This document shows, in pieces, positions 55,542 through 63,431 of a stretch of 64,000 bases of DNA. The position numbers were made by a program, and so were the translations under genes. The first letter of the stretch is position 1; each line of letters starts with the position of its first letter. The stretch is from an uncultured Bacilli bacterium (GTDB taxonomy: Bacteria; Bacillota_I; Bacilli_A; RF39; UBA660): the NCBI GenBank assembly GCA_934096035.1, contig CAKOKX010000001.1:310001-374000 (forward strand), in the 5' to 3' direction. The notes under the pieces are model-generated. The model worked only from the letters and a program-made list of their open reading frames with translations. It did not search any database and had not been told where the DNA came from.

Positions 55542-55702
55542 ATGTATGATATTAATACTAAATTTGTAAAAAAGGGTAGAACATTTCATTTGATATTTAT
55601 AATAGCGGGGTTATTTTTTTGTTAGTATTTGGAAGTATTTATATTAAAAGTTTAGATTCAAATGTGATGTCAACAAAAGTAGTATTTTACAAATGTTTAT
55701 GA
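55542..55702 (+). pseudogene. Frameshifted small membrane protein remnant
   Basis: ATG 55542 opens a frame that reads 'MYDINTKFVKKGRTFHLIFI' then stops at TAG 55623 just after a 7-T run. Shifting one base at the T-run gives a continuing hydrophobic segment (LLVFGSIYIKSLDSNV) that runs to TGA 55700. The original protein probably had at least one transmembrane helix. No family is recognised. Confidence 0.5.
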
Positions 55703-56574
55703 AAGCATAATTTACAATGAAGATGCAAACTTACCGATTTTTAAAAGACTTAAAAATGCGGTAGATAATGTTTTTGATAAAGCTGAAGATACTTATTTAG
55801 AAAATATAATTTTTAATGATAATAAAGATTATTATGAAAAACTAAAAAAACTACATGCAAGAAAAGTAGAAATACAAAGACTAAAAGAATTAAGTTCACT
55901 ATCAAAACCATTTGTTATTGAATTTTGCGGAACCCCAAGAACTGGAAAAAATACCACAATTAATAACTTGTATGATTTTTTTTAAAAAAGGCGGCTTCAA
56001 AGTTACTTTAGTTGAAGAATTTACAACTTCAAAGTATTATAAAGAAGTTTTCTTTCCTCAATATAAATCAGCGAATATGTTAGAACTTAACATGGCAATA
56101 ATAAAAGAAACAACAAAACAGTTAGAAAGTGCAATTAAATTAGATACGGATATAATCCTAATTGATAGATCAATAAATGATAGACAAATATGGAACTATC
56201 GAAGGTATCTTCGCAAAGACATTGATGAAAAAACATATCTTGAAGCAAAAGAAAAATATAGTAAAATTTCTAGTAAATTAATAGACTTTCTAGTAATCAC
56301 TTATGCTGATGCCATAGTTTCTTTAAAAAGAGATTATAATTCAAGTTTAGCATTAGAAAAAAGAACATTTTTAAATACTGAAAATATAAATGAATATAAC
56401 AACAGTTTAAATGCACTACAAGAGTTATTTAATAATAGTGTGAAGAATTTTATTTTACTTGATGCAAGTTACATGAATATGGATGACGTTTCTATAGATA
56501 TAGCAGAAAAAATAATGATTGCAATGAGACAAAAATATATTGATAGTTTTAAAGAAAAATATAATTTGAAATGA
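55667..56574 (+). pseudogene. P-loop kinase / AAA-type NTPase broken by two frameshifts
   Basis: The pieces are a start MSTKVVFYK at 55667, then after a one-base shift near 55691 a frame with VYESIIYNEDANLPIFKRL through FVIEFCGTPRTGKNTTINNL (Walker A GTPRTGKNT). After a second shift near 55978-55987, in a T8-A6 tract, comes FFKKGGFKVTLVEEFTTSKY to the stop at 56574. Later motifs include IILIDRSINDRQIW, which suits a thymidylate/zeta-like kinase. Only the last piece, about 200 residues, is intact. The ATG at 55912 is out of frame for the N-terminal part and is not a real start. Confidence 0.65.
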
Positions 56575-56579
56575 AAAGT

Positions 56580-56608
56580 GGAAGCACAAAAACTCTTCCA
56601 ATTTTTTT
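56580..56608 (+). terminator. Hairpin terminator after the broken kinase gene
   Basis: GGAAG and CTTCC pair around a 10-base loop and are followed by seven T. Confidence 0.6.
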
Positions 56609-56670
56609 GTTTTTACTAATCTTTGTTGCAATAAAGACTTTGCAAGCTGTTTCTAATATTAAAACATCAT

Positions 56671-56699
56671 TTGCATTTTTGCATAAATTATATTATAAT
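56671..56699 (+). promoter_or_regulatory. Promoter of the tyrS T-box transcript
   Basis: TTGCAT at 56671-56676 and TATAAT at 56694-56699 have a 17-base spacer. The transcript would begin near 56706. Confidence 0.7.
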
Positions 56700-56705
56700 C
56701 TAATT

Positions 56706-56921
56706 AGTTAATTAAAAAGCGATTCATACGAAGTAATTATTTTAAATGTTTTTTAGAGAGCTTGTGATTGGTGAAAACAAGTAAAAGTAAAATAATGAAT
56801 TACAAATGATGATTTTAAATCGGATAGCATCCGTTATCAACAAGAGGTAATAACTATTATTACAAATAAAGGTGGTACCACGAGCAATTCGTCCTTTTGG
56901 ATGTTTGCTCTTTTTTATTTC
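56706..56921 (+). promoter_or_regulatory. T-box riboswitch controlling tyrS
   Basis: The leader has the AGAGAGC...GATTGGTGAAAAC stem I element (from 56755), a specifier codon TAC (Tyr) at about 56801-56803 in AATTACAAAT, and the T-box sequence AAAGGTGGTACCACG (56868-56882). In TGGTACC the variable base is T, which suits the A73 discriminator of tRNA-Tyr. The terminator is GAGCAA...TTGCTC with a T-run (56882-56917). Uncharged tRNA-Tyr should favour the antiterminator and allow tyrS expression. Confidence 0.92.
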
Positions 56922-56937
56922 AAAGGAGGTGATTTGT

Positions 56938-57045
56938 ATGGATAGTGACTATTACTATTATTACTTTGATGATTGTAATTTAATTAACTATACAAATAAC
57001 CAAGGAGGAATAAAAATATGGAAAAAAAGTTATTTGATATTTTAA
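56938..57045 (+). CDS. Tyr-rich leader peptide frame between T-box and tyrS
   Basis: ATG 56938 follows a perfect extended Shine-Dalgarno (AAAGGAGGTGAT, 56922-56933). The frame encodes 35 residues beginning MDSDYYYYYFDDCNLINY, with five Tyr codons in a row (56950-56964) and seven in total. It covers the tyrS SD (57003-57010) and ends 28 bases inside tyrS in another frame. Ribosomes stalled at the Tyr codons would leave the tyrS SD uncovered. This looks like a tyrosine-sensing leader peptide; it has not been shown to be translated. Confidence 0.55.
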   Translation: MDSDYYYYYFDDCNLINYTNNQGGIKIWKKSYLIF

Positions 57046-58256
57046 AAGAAAGAGGGTATGTAAAAGATTTAACTCATGAAAATGAGATAATTAATTTAGT
57101 TAATGGAGAACCTATGACATTTTACTTAGGAATAGATCCAACAGCCGATAGTTTACACATTGGACATTTCTTTGCCTTAACCATGTTTAGATGGTTACAA
57201 GATTTTGGACATCACGGCATTATATTAATTGGGGGAGCAACTGCTTTAATCGGAGATCCAACAGGAAAAAGTGATATGAGAAAGATGCTTACCAAAGAAG
57301 AGGTTGCTCATAATAAAAAAGAAGTTAAGGAATTAGTTAAAAGGTTTGTAAAAACAGACGGGGATAATCCTGCAATTATTGTGGATAACGCCGATTGGAT
57401 TTGTGATAAAACTTATGTAGATTTTATGAGAGATATTGGAGTACATTTCAATGTTAATAATATGCTTGCCGCTGATTGTTACAAAAAAAGATTGGAAAAC
57501 GGTGGATTAACATTTTTAGAAATGGGATACATGTTAATGCAAGCATTTGATTTTGTTCATTTAAATAAAGAATTCGGATGTAGGCTTCAAATAGGGGGAT
57601 CAGATCAATGGGGAAACATTTTAGCGGGCGCTGACCTTTCTCGTAAAATAGGATTTAGTGAAGGAAAGAAAATTGATCCATTATTTGGGTGGACTTGTCC
57701 ATTACTTATTAAAGCTGATGGTGAAAAAATGGGAAAAACCGCAACTGGAACATTATGGGTATCCAGAGACAAAACAACACCATTTGAATTTTTCCAAGCA
57801 TGGATGAATTCATTTGATGAAGATGTTGAAAGAAGTTTATCATTTTTCACAAGAATGGAAATCTCAGATATAAAAAAGATTTGTAAAGAAGATATTCGAG
57901 AAGCTAAGAAAATATTAGCATTTGAAGTTACAAAGCTAGTTCATGGTGAAGAAGAAGCAATTAAGGCTCAAAAAACAGCTGAAGAACTTTTTAAAAATCA
58001 AGGTATTTCCGAAGATATGCCATCAATAACTATTTCTAAAGAAAGATTAGATATAAGTATCGTTGATTTGTTAGTGGAAACAAAATTAGTTTCATCAAAA
58101 TCTGAAGCTAAAAGGTTAATAGAACAAAATGGAATTTCTTTAAATAAAAATAAAGTTAAATCTACAGAAGAAATAATAACATCTAAAGATTTACAAGATA
58201 ATTCATTATTTTTACAAAAAGGCAAAAAAATATTTTTAAAAGTAAACTTTCAATAA
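57018..58256 (+). CDS. tyrS: Tyrosyl-tRNA synthetase
   Basis: This 412-residue class I synthetase has HIGH as DSLHIGHFFAL near residue 46, 'GGSDQWGNILAG' (tyrosine-site region) and the KMSKS equivalent GEKMGKTATG near residue 238. It has a C-terminal S4-like RNA-binding domain (from about 345). AAGGAGGAA precedes ATG 57018. Expression is governed by a T-box and possibly by the Tyr-rich leader frame just upstream. Confidence 0.97.
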   Translation: MEKKLFDILKERGYVKDLTHENEIINLVNGEPMTFYLGIDPTADSLHIGHFFALTMFRWLQDFGHHGIILIGGATALIGDPTGKSDMRKMLTKEEVAHNKKEVKELVKRFVKTDGDNPAIIVDNADWICDKTYVDFMRDIGVHFNVNNMLAADCYKKRLENGGLTFLEMGYMLMQAFDFVHLNKEFGCRLQIGGSDQWGNILAGADLSRKIGFSEGKKIDPLFGWTCPLLIKADGEKMGKTATGTLWVSRDKTTPFEFFQAWMNSFDEDVERSLSFFTRMEISDIKKICKEDIREAKKILAFEVTKLVHGEEEAIKAQKTAEELFKNQGISEDMPSITISKERLDISIVDLLVETKLVSSKSEAKRLIEQNGISLNKNKVKSTEEIITSKDLQDNSLFLQKGKKIFLKVNFQ

Positions 58257-58260
58257 AAAT

Positions 58261-58297
58261 ACAACTTACGAACTTTATAGTTTGTAAGTTGTTTTTA
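58261..58297 (+). terminator. Hairpin terminator after tyrS
   Basis: ACAACTTAC...AACT pairs with AGTT...GTAAGTTGT with one mismatch, followed by TTTTTAT. Confidence 0.7.
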
Positions 58298-58300
58298 TAT

Positions 58301-58578
58301 TGTTTGTATTTCCAACTTTATTATCTAAAAAATACCCACCACCATTCTATTATTAAAATTATAAAGATTTATTAAAAAATTTTTTTAACAATATAAACAA
58401 GCCATATTGACAATAAATTTTTAATTTGATATAGTTTAAAACACAATTTAATTTAGTCATCGGAGGACTCAGTGTCGTAACACTATTTTTGTGAGAATGT
58501 AAAAACTATCTATTTTATATATAGCTAGATAGTTTCAAAATATTGACAAATAAATAATAATTTAAAGGATGATAATGT
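58301..58578. other. AT-rich intergenic stretch with two hairpins
   Basis: Between tyrS and the ASCH gene I see a small stem AGTGT-CGTA-ACACT (58471-58484) and a 10-bp stem AAACTATCTA / TAGATAGTTT (58503-58535), but no reading frame with an SD and no known riboswitch. TTGACA lies just after the second stem (58543-58548) without a clear -10. It may be a leader of the ASCH gene. Confidence 0.35.
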
Positions 58579-58929
58579 ATGGAAAAATGGACTTTTTGTG
58601 ACGATAATTACAACCTTATAAAATTAGTCCTAGATGGGAAGAAAACAGCAACAACAAGTAATTACGATAAAAATGATTTGCCTTCTATTGGTAAAAAAAG
58701 TATTATTTTATATAATAATGGTAAGCCAGCTTGCATTGTTGAAACTGTGGACTATAAAATTTTAAAATTTAGAGAAATAAATGAGTCATTATCGGATTTA
58801 GAGAGAGAAAGAAACCATGTTCAATGGAGAATAAATCATGAAAGAATATTTAAAAAATATGATTCTACATTCAATGATGAAACATTAGTTGTTTTTGAAA
58901 AATTTAAATTAATAAAAAAATACCAATAG
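58579..58929 (+). CDS. ASCH-domain protein
   Basis: This 116-residue protein carries the ASCH pattern: residues KLVLDGKKTATTSNYD near 15-30, then GKKSIILYNNGKPACIVETVDY and 'FREINESLSDLERERNHVQW'. ASCH domains resemble PUA domains; some bind RNA and some are small amidohydrolases acting on modified nucleosides. AAAGGATGAT is the SD. It appears to be a single-gene unit. Confidence 0.8.
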   Translation: MEKWTFCDDNYNLIKLVLDGKKTATTSNYDKNDLPSIGKKSIILYNNGKPACIVETVDYKILKFREINESLSDLERERNHVQWRINHERIFKKYDSTFNDETLVVFEKFKLIKKYQ

Positions 58930-59001
58930 CTTTTGAAATAAAGGAAGAAGTACTTAATGTATAAAATAAAGTTTCAAAATTTTATGCTTTAAAATATCAA
59001 A

Positions 59002-59042
59002 TAAAAAACTAAATAGAATTTATTTTTTCTACTTAGCTTTTT
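59002..59042 (+). terminator. Imperfect hairpin terminator after the ASCH gene
   Basis: AAAAACTAAATAGAA and TTCTACTTAGCTTTTT pair with mismatches. Confidence 0.4.
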
Positions 59043-59096
59043 AACCAATTAAAATTTAATTTTTTTATATTTATTCAATAACGATATTTTAAGTAT

Positions 59097-60208
59097 TTAT
59101 AAAATTTTCATTTTTTTTATTTTTTCTTCCCTGAAACGATTAAAAATAGGCTCATTAATCATTATTATTTTATTGTCATAATCAATGATAGTTTCAGCAT
59201 TATACGGTAATATACATCTAGGAACAGAGTGACCAAAGTTAATATTATACATAACTGGAGTTGTTAAATCAGCAAATACTTTTTGATAAATTTCTTTATA
59301 TTCATCATAATATACTTCATCAATGGGTTTACCAACAATTACTCCCTTTACTAAATTTAAAATACTTTGATTTTTTTATTCCATTAACATTGTTTCTAAT
59401 TTTTTTGTGTAGGGCGTTCTTCTGATGTTTCTAAAAATAATATTTTTTCTTGCCACTCTGCTTTAGTTGGTAATATTTGATATTTTTCGTAAATAAGAGG
59501 TTCATCTTCATGGTTGGTTCCTGTTAAAGCATCATATATACTTTCTATACAGCCACCATACAAATTTCCAGTAATTATGCCTGAGCCATTTAGTGTTTCA
59601 AAGCCATGAGTTTCTTGATGAGCTATTCTTGGTTTTCCTAATTCGCTAACACCATAACTTTTACGATCACTGTACCATATAGGACTTGATGTTATATGAA
59701 AGCTATCTTCATCTTTAAAAAATTTTTCAAAATATTCTTGGGTATAAGGTAACATTTCTTTATCTAATTCCGCTAAATCAATTAATAAACATGGACCATA
59801 AAATGTAGAAAGCCCAATTTTATTTAACATTAAGTGATTATTTGTAGTATCAGAAAATCCAGTAAATCTTTTTGTGTTGTACAATACTGCTTGTTTAAAT
59901 TCTTCGCCCTCCATTAAATAGGGTATCAACTTATAAGTATCATAACCACCAATTGCAGTTATAATTGCTTTAATAGATGGATCCATAAATTATTGTTTTA
60001 AGTCTGAGGCTCTTTCTTCAGGATGATTTTCTAAGTAATCTGATTCCTTAAGCGCATTAGGCATTATAACAGGTACTAATCCAAAATCTAGAAGTCTTTT
60101 TATACCAAGTTCTAATTCATGTTTACTATAAGGCATACCTAGTAGCCCTTTTGATAAGCTAACGATTGCAACTTTATCTCCCTTTTTTAATAGTTCTTGT
60201 TTTATCAT
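59097..60208 (-). pseudogene. S66-family LD-carboxypeptidase (MccF/LdcA-like), broken
   Basis: Read on the minus strand, the N-terminal 72 residues (KKGDKVAIVSLSKGLLG ... ERASDLKQ) end at TAA 59990-59992, in the same frame as the next part. That part has DPSIKAIITAIGGYDTY and GFSDTTNNHLML and resembles the nucleophile region. It runs to a stop at 59396. The family's C-terminal part (GKPIDEVYYDEYKEIYQK ... NFGHSVPRCILPY) continues in another frame to 59097. One nonsense codon and one frameshift therefore interrupt what would be a 350-residue enzyme that cuts peptidoglycan peptides or microcin-like substrates. SD AAAAAGGAG precedes ATG 60208. Confidence 0.75.
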
Positions 60209-60354
60209 AATAAAATCACTCCTTTTTTATATATTAATTCTATCATTTTTAATAGTAAATAATGTAAAGTTTTATTAAAATGAACATGATTATATGTTAT
60301 AATAATTTGTAGAAATTAATTTATTGATAAGTTAATGTTATTAGGGTGGTATTT

Positions 60355-61851
60355 ATGACGAAGAAACAAGAAATAAAAATGACAGAATTATTTAAAGGTT
60401 ACACAAATTATTCAGAAAAGGAATATCAACGCATTTGGTCTTCATCACTTATTGTAGTTGATACTAATATACTTTTGAATTTTTATAGGTATTCGGAAGA
60501 TACAAAAAGAGAAATGTTTAAAATTTTAACTAGTTTAAAGGATAGATTGTGGATACCTTATCAAATAGCAAAAGAATATTTTAAAAATAAAAATAATGTA
60601 ATGGTGAGTTCTTATGATGAATATACTAAGTTAAGTGAAAGCATAAATGCATTATTTGAATCATCTTTAAAAGAGATTAATGCCAGAAAAAATAGTCAAC
60701 TAAAATGTAAATCGGAAATAGTGAAAATTCTTGAAGAAAGTAGCAAAAATATTGATAAAATTTTGTTAAATGAAAAAGAAAGCAAAAAGCCTACTTTTGA
60801 AAATAATGAAATTGAAAAGAAAATAATACAATTATTTAATAAATCTATTGGATCAGATTTTTCAGATGAAGAATATGAAAAAATAAAAAAAGAAGGCAAA
60901 CGAAGAGTAGAGAACAAAATTCCGCCAGGATACAAAGATGAACAAAAAAATGAAAACGGAGATTATTATATTTTTTATTCTTTAATTAAACAATCAAAAA
61001 ATGTAAATAAAGACATAATTTTTATAACAGATGATGTTAAAGAGGATTGGTTTAATAAAGTAAATGGAGAAAAACATGGTGGACGTTATGAATTGTTGAA
61101 TGAATTTTATAATGAAACTGGCAACTTATTAATGATATATACATCAGATGGCTTTGCAAAAGCATACAATAAAAATATTGCTAAACAAGAATTGAATAAT
61201 AATTTTCTTAATGAATTAGTTAGTGTAAGGCATAAATCTGGATTAAGAGACAATTATATTAAATATATTGAAATATATCCAAATTCCATTTATGAACTAA
61301 AAAAATATAGAGATTATTTAGTACACAATTTTGATGATTTTGACAAAGAGAAATTTTTACACGATTTAAGAATTTTTATTGAAAGTATGCATATCCCATT
61401 GGCTAATAAAATTAATTTTATAAAGGTTATAGATGAAAATAAAAACAAATTTTTAGAAAATGATTTTTATGATAAAGAAATTTTTATTTCTATAATAGAT
61501 AAAATATTATCATTCTGTAATCGAAATTCTACATTAAATAGAATTAATATAAATTATGATGAGATAAACCATGTTTTTAGAAGTTTGATCTCAGATATTT
61601 ATTTGTCACAAACAAGTGAACAGCTTTTAAAAGTTTATATAAAAGTACAATTAAATTTAAAATTATACATTCAAAGATTGGAAAAAGTAGATTATACAAT
61701 ATATAGTCGATTATGTTTAGCTTTTGATTTAACTCAAGAACTTATAAATAATAAAGTTACAAGTGTTCGAGGCAAACGAAAATTGGTTGATTTATTGTCA
61801 GGCATTGTGGAATTATTAGAAAATAAAAGTGACATGCCGATTTTAGAATAA
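60355..61851 (+). CDS. PIN-like domain protein (PIN_8/DUF4935 type)
   Basis: The protein has 498 residues from ATG 60355 (AGGGTGG upstream; the GTG at 60346 is inside the SD). The N-terminal 270 residues fit a PIN-like ribonuclease domain: LIVVDTNILLNFYRYSEDTK with the first acidic residue, IPYQIAKEYF, then GDYYIFYSLI and IIFITDDVKEDW with later acidic residues. The C-terminal 230 residues are helical and unrecognised. Proteins of this kind occur in accessory regions and have been linked to defence, but the role here is unknown. Confidence 0.7.
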   Translation: MTKKQEIKMTELFKGYTNYSEKEYQRIWSSSLIVVDTNILLNFYRYSEDTKREMFKILTSLKDRLWIPYQIAKEYFKNKNNVMVSSYDEYTKLSESINALFESSLKEINARKNSQLKCKSEIVKILEESSKNIDKILLNEKESKKPTFENNEIEKKIIQLFNKSIGSDFSDEEYEKIKKEGKRRVENKIPPGYKDEQKNENGDYYIFYSLIKQSKNVNKDIIFITDDVKEDWFNKVNGEKHGGRYELLNEFYNETGNLLMIYTSDGFAKAYNKNIAKQELNNNFLNELVSVRHKSGLRDNYIKYIEIYPNSIYELKKYRDYLVHNFDDFDKEKFLHDLRIFIESMHIPLANKINFIKVIDENKNKFLENDFYDKEIFISIIDKILSFCNRNSTLNRININYDEINHVFRSLISDIYLSQTSEQLLKVYIKVQLNLKLYIQRLEKVDYTIYSRLCLAFDLTQELINNKVTSVRGKRKLVDLLSGIVELLENKSDMPILE

Positions 61852-61901
61852 TTATAATCTTTTTAACATTTAATTTAAATAATTTTTAGGAGATGAAAAT
61901 A

Positions 61902-62801
61902 ATGAGTATTAATACACAAGAGAAATTAAAAACTTTAACTGAATTAACTGGTGGAAAAATAAATAATCAAATAATTCAATTTGCTAAAGATATTTTATTT
62001 TCTCGTATAAGTTTTATAGTTACTGATCAAAATTTATTGACTCACATAAAACAAAGAATAAGTGATATAAAAATTGAGTTATTATCAAGTGAAGATTTTA
62101 AGGAAACTTTTTATAAAAGTAATGGCAAAGGATTTTTACCTGGAGGATTTGTATATAATGGTACTATTTATTTCACGAACGATTTGGAATTTAACAAAAC
62201 TGACTTTCATTATTTAATTCATGAAATGTTACATGCAATATCAGAAAATGAATATAAACATGGATTACTGGAATTGTCTGAAGATAGAAAAGGATATCGC
62301 GGATATACAATAAATGAAGCCTGTACTGAATATTTGACTTCAGTTTTGTTGGAAGAAAGTTTTCAAGGCTATTCAAAAGATTTAAATTATATGATTCAAT
62401 TATTGATGAATATAACTGATATAAGAATTCCAAAGTTAATGGAACTATATATTTTGCCTGAATCTTGGTTAACAGAAGATATTATAAAAAGATTTAATTC
62501 AAATAATGAGGATCTAATTCTTTTAGTCTTGTTATATGACCAAAGATTAATACAAACTAGAAATAATCCTTACGATTCGAATAAAGTGATAAAAATATTG
62601 ATCGAGGCAATATTTGATAAATTAAATTTAGGTTGTGAAATTAATTGTGCAGAAGCTGATTCTTTATTAAGAAATATTTATAATTATTATTATGGAGATG
62701 GACTATATGTACCAAGCATTGAAATTAAACAAAAAATAGCAAAATTGCTAGATGATTTGGGTGAATATAAAATTTCAAAATCTAATAATGATTTAGTATA
62801 A
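61902..62801 (+). CDS. Putative zinc metallopeptidase (HExxH)
   Basis: This 299-residue protein has a zincin motif HEMLH (in FHYLIHEMLHAIS near residue 109) and, about 32 residues later, NEACTEYLTS, which could give the third ligand. It lacks a signal peptide and membrane helix, so it acts in the cytoplasm. ATG 61902 is chosen over ATG 61893 because AGGAG lies 9 bases upstream of it. It follows the PIN-like gene by 50 bases and may be co-transcribed. No named family is recognised. Confidence 0.6.
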   Translation: MSINTQEKLKTLTELTGGKINNQIIQFAKDILFSRISFIVTDQNLLTHIKQRISDIKIELLSSEDFKETFYKSNGKGFLPGGFVYNGTIYFTNDLEFNKTDFHYLIHEMLHAISENEYKHGLLELSEDRKGYRGYTINEACTEYLTSVLLEESFQGYSKDLNYMIQLLMNITDIRIPKLMELYILPESWLTEDIIKRFNSNNEDLILLVLLYDQRLIQTRNNPYDSNKVIKILIEAIFDKLNLGCEINCAEADSLLRNIYNYYYGDGLYVPSIEIKQKIAKLLDDLGEYKISKSNNDLV

Positions 62802-63038
62802 AATGTGTTAATAGAAAGTTAAATCCTTGTGGTTTGATAGATTACTAATATATTGTTTGAATGCATATGGTTGCCCTTAAGACAATGCTTGGAAAAGATA
62901 AGATAGAAGCAACTGATTATTTAAAAACAAATTCATTAAAGATACTTGAAAAATTAAATAAATTAGCAGATGAAATAAGTTCTGTTTCATATGTAGAATA
63001 TTATTCTGAATGAAAAGAAAATAAATAATATGTAAAAT
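62802..63038 (+). other. Intergenic stretch with a small orphan reading frame
   Basis: ATG 62861 opens a 50-codon frame to TGA 63011-63013 (MHMVALKTMLGKDKIEATDY, then a Leu/Lys-rich helix). A stop lies directly upstream and no SD is visible, so it is probably the remnant of a longer gene. Nothing else is seen here. Confidence 0.35.
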
Positions 63039-63072
63039 AAAATAGTTAACATTAAGTGTTAACTATTTTATT
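63039..63072 (+). terminator. Strong palindromic hairpin
   Basis: AAAATAGTTAACA and TGTTAACTATTTT form a 13-bp perfect stem around TTAAG, with T-rich sequence after. Confidence 0.65.
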
Positions 63073-63227
63073 TTAATTATTTTTTATGACAGCATGATAG
63101 TTTTTTCTTATGGCATTTCTATTTTTAAGTCTGTTATTTATTTTTTGCTTTGGTTATTTAATATTTATAATTCATAATTATTTTTAAAATTATAATTTCT
63201 AGTACTCAAAACAAAAATTACATTAAA

Positions 63228-63250
63228 AAAATCCCTTTAGTAAGGGACTT
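63228..63250 (-). terminator. Terminator of the tRNA-Gly gene
   Basis: On the minus strand GTCCCTT and AAGGGAT pair around a short loop and are followed by seven T. Confidence 0.6.
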
Positions 63251-63261
63251 GAGATTCAATT

Positions 63262-63336
63262 TGGAGCAAGTGAGCAGAATCGAACTGCCGTCTCAACCTT
63301 GGCAAGGTCGCATACTAACCTCTGTACTACACCTGC
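63262..63336 (-). tRNA. tRNA-Gly (anticodon GCC)
   Basis: The minus strand folds as a 75-base tRNA with an encoded CCA end. The acceptor GCAGGTG pairs with CACTTGC, the anticodon stem is CGACC/GGTTG around TTGCCAA, and the T-loop is TTCGATT. The anticodon GCC is at 63301-63303 (read on the minus strand). Confidence 0.93.
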
Positions 63337-63379
63337 GTAAATAAATTGTATCAAATATGTGAAATTTTTGCAACACTAA

Positions 63380-63408
63380 TTGATAAAAAAACTAAATTTT
63401 GTTATACT
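63380..63408 (+). promoter_or_regulatory. Promoter of the LtaS-like gene
   Basis: TTGATA at 63380-63385 and TATACT at 63403-63408 have a 17-base spacer. AAGAAGGGAT follows as SD before ATG 63432. Confidence 0.7.
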
Positions 63409-63431
63409 TATCTAAGTAAGAAGGGATAAAT

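Noticed and set aside
55912..55980. Start at ATG 55912 for the P-loop kinase
   Set aside because: The first 20 or so codons are an out-of-frame reading of the Walker A region; the true N-terminal part lies in another frame.
63262..63336. tRNA-Gly as an integration site for a mobile element
   Set aside because: No integrase gene and no duplicated tRNA 3' end were seen on either side.
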